Assembly: GCF_018143015.1 (NCBI RefSeq)
Contig: NC_054758.1
Span: forward strand, 13,434,001 to 13,498,000
Direction: 5' to 3'
DNA: 64,000 nt
Source: Lytechinus variegatus
Lineage: Eukaryota; Echinodermata; Echinoidea; Temnopleuroida; Toxopneustidae
A model generated the notes under the pieces. That model was not told the origin of the DNA and ran no database searches. It saw nothing but the letters and a program-made list of their open reading frames with translations. The position numbers were made by a program, and so were the translations under genes. Positions 1-64,000 of the stretch are shown piece after piece; the stretch's first letter is position 1; the number at the start of each line of letters is the position of its first letter.

Positions 1-1663
1 TTCTAGAAGACCTTATCTTTGCTGAGAACATTATATAAAAAATGATATCACGCCCCACACTCAGTTTTGGCGCACCTTTGCTCACTCCTGACCCACTGTG
101 CGCCGACGGAATAGTGGTGCCTAATATAGTCTCGCTCTGCTATGCAGGCGAGTCAAAAAGGAACTCACCGGAAAGCATCGCCTGTTAATATGGGTTTCCT
201 GCTATATATGACTGATTAAAAGATATAGAATTAAAATTGTAATTAACAAGGCTAAAATGATAATAATAATAGAATAACGAAGAATGACAAATAGATCGAG
301 CTTTATAAGCTTTGTTGTGTGCTTATTCGCTATCTAAATGGTAGTTTCATTCGTGTAACTACGGTATTGAGACCGCTTCTCTCGTGATTGATATACATTT
401 GGTTCATAATTTTTAGCATTCGTTATCTTCACGATTCATCTTCAGCAACACCACCAACATCTTTTTTTTTTCACTTTTCATGGCCACGAAGGATTATTTA
501 TTATTACTGGGGGTGATGTGGCAATGCTCAACATCCTCCGTGGACAGGGCCCTCTTCATTTTTTCCCTTTTCAACAAATGCGTTTTTCAATGTTATTTCG
601 ACAAATATCCCTTATCATAAGAGAAAACATATGTAACAAATTTGTTAACAAAAAAGGCGTAATTCCAAAAAAAAGCAAAAGCTGTGGCGAGATATGCCTG
701 TGACAGAAATACAATGCAAATACAATACGAGAAAGGAACAAGGGAAAGGTAAATTCCGATAAAGGTGACACCACGCATTTATCCGACATTTTCATTAGAT
801 TCCATAATTGCAAAGTAATTAGTACTAAACAAGAAGAATTTCCATTCATGGAAAATGAATAAAATTACGTATACTTAGAGGTTATACAATTTTAATATTT
901 GGGCACCATATGAAAGATATAGGCCTAAATGTAGTATTGTTTAAAATAAACGCTACAACCATGAATATATCGACGGAAGTTTTATTGTGCACTCGAAACA
1001 AAATATTATAAGAAACATATAGTATAGGCTTATATAAATCGTAGTAACACCAAACCATAGATTGAATGAAATAAACGCAGCATAACCTAAGTAACAAAAA
1101 TATAGCGAATGCTTTAGAAATCCATTATTTGATAAAGACTTTTTGCGTAGTGGAACGTGGATGTGTGTGTGTGGGGGGGGGGGTATTGCCAACTGGAATT
1201 GTCCTATGTTTACATTAACAATAACGTATACTTTTTATTTTATGTAAAACTAAATATGTCCCGTTTAATTTCGATCACACATTTATTACCAATGCATTTG
1301 ATTTTTGTTTACAATGTGAACAAGATGTCCCGTTTGTTAGTCGGTCAAATCTTGGGTTGGTCAGCTCTTCTAATAAAGTAATTTATCCTGGTGCATCATT
1401 TCACTAAACATGGTGTAGATGTGCCCGCTTTAAAGGTCAAGTCCACCTTAGAAAAATGTTGATTTGAATCAAAAGAGAAAAATCAGACAAGCACAATGCT
1501 CAAAATTTCATCAAAATCGGATGTAAAATAAGAAAGTTGCGCCTAATTCACGTTTATAACATTAGGCCTATACATTATTCACTTATTTTGTATCCATACG
1601 TCGGTTACTAGACGACGAGTCGTTGACGATGTGGAGTAAGTCAGGTCGTTGGATCAAGGCCGG
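1..1663. other. 3' UTR and downstream flank, with repeat fragments
   Basis: No gene is recognised here. Bases about 95-165 resemble the end of the dispersed repeat at 9.33-9.40 kb (shared run around CTCTGCTATGCA). Bases about 1430-1555 (starting AAAGGTCAAGTCCACCTTAG) look like one end of an inverted-repeat element. A G-run lies near 1175. The short open frames appear to be chance. Confidence 0.6.
1264..1287 (-). terminator. Candidate polyadenylation signals for the CCP gene
   Basis: On the minus strand an AATAAA (plus-strand bases 1282-1287) and an ATTAAA (1264-1269) lie about 380-400 bases after the stop codon. Position and strand fit a 3' UTR end, but AT-rich DNA gives such hexamers by chance. 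A further AATAAA lies at 1234-1239. Confidence 0.3.

Positions 1664-64000
<62,337 letters not shown>

Overview
The window is eukaryotic, from a marine invertebrate deuterostome and most likely an echinoderm such as a sea urchin. The evidence is intron-rich phase-1 sushi and EGF exons, AT-rich introns, and many foldback repeats of types I associate with echinoderm genomes. The species call rests on repeat style and protein family and is an inference. No bacterial features, rRNA genes or CRISPR arrays are seen.

Almost the whole window is one minus-strand locus. Read in gene direction, it enters at base 64000 with its 5' end outside the window and passes through 42 recognisable sushi (CCP) exons between 63,922 and 18,545. 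It then continues through a calcium-binding EGF exon (15.4 kb), two tentative stalk micro-exons (9.6 and 7.6 kb), a membrane-proximal exon (6.3-6.5 kb) and a terminal exon (1.66-2.15 kb). The terminal exon encodes a transmembrane helix and a 116-residue tyrosine-rich cytoplasmic tail. All complete CCP and EGF exons are symmetric phase 1-1, so they can be duplicated, lost or skipped without breaking the frame. The predicted product is a very large type I surface protein: many six-cysteine, selectin-type CCP modules on an EGF/stalk/TM anchor. Adhesion or immune recognition is a reasonable guess but is not shown by the sequence.

The CCP array is built from a unit of about 1.8 kb carrying one A-type exon (180 bp) and one B-type exon (183 bp). 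There are 23 A and 19 B exons, with blocks of near-identical units at 25.5-30 kb and 37.2-42.7 kb. Three A-A junctions share the same B-exon deletion and each carries the same TTAA-flanked element. A fourth A-A junction keeps a short remnant of the lost B exon. The exon nearest the membrane has a GA instead of a GT donor.

Mobile elements sit in the introns, and because the introns are duplicated several insertions have an empty-site copy elsewhere in the same window. These are a 2.1 kb foldback element with a nested element (23.4-25.5 kb), a 1.6 kb foldback made of roughly 50-60 bp repeats (30.6-32.2 kb), three copies of a 588-bp TTAA element, a broken Tc1-like transposon inside one of those, and a 209-bp foldback MITE. 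The 3' part (1-18 kb) has a microsatellite, a Penelope-like GIY-YIG fragment, several inverted-repeat elements, and an odd 17-bp motif repeated eight times at 12.5-14.7 kb.
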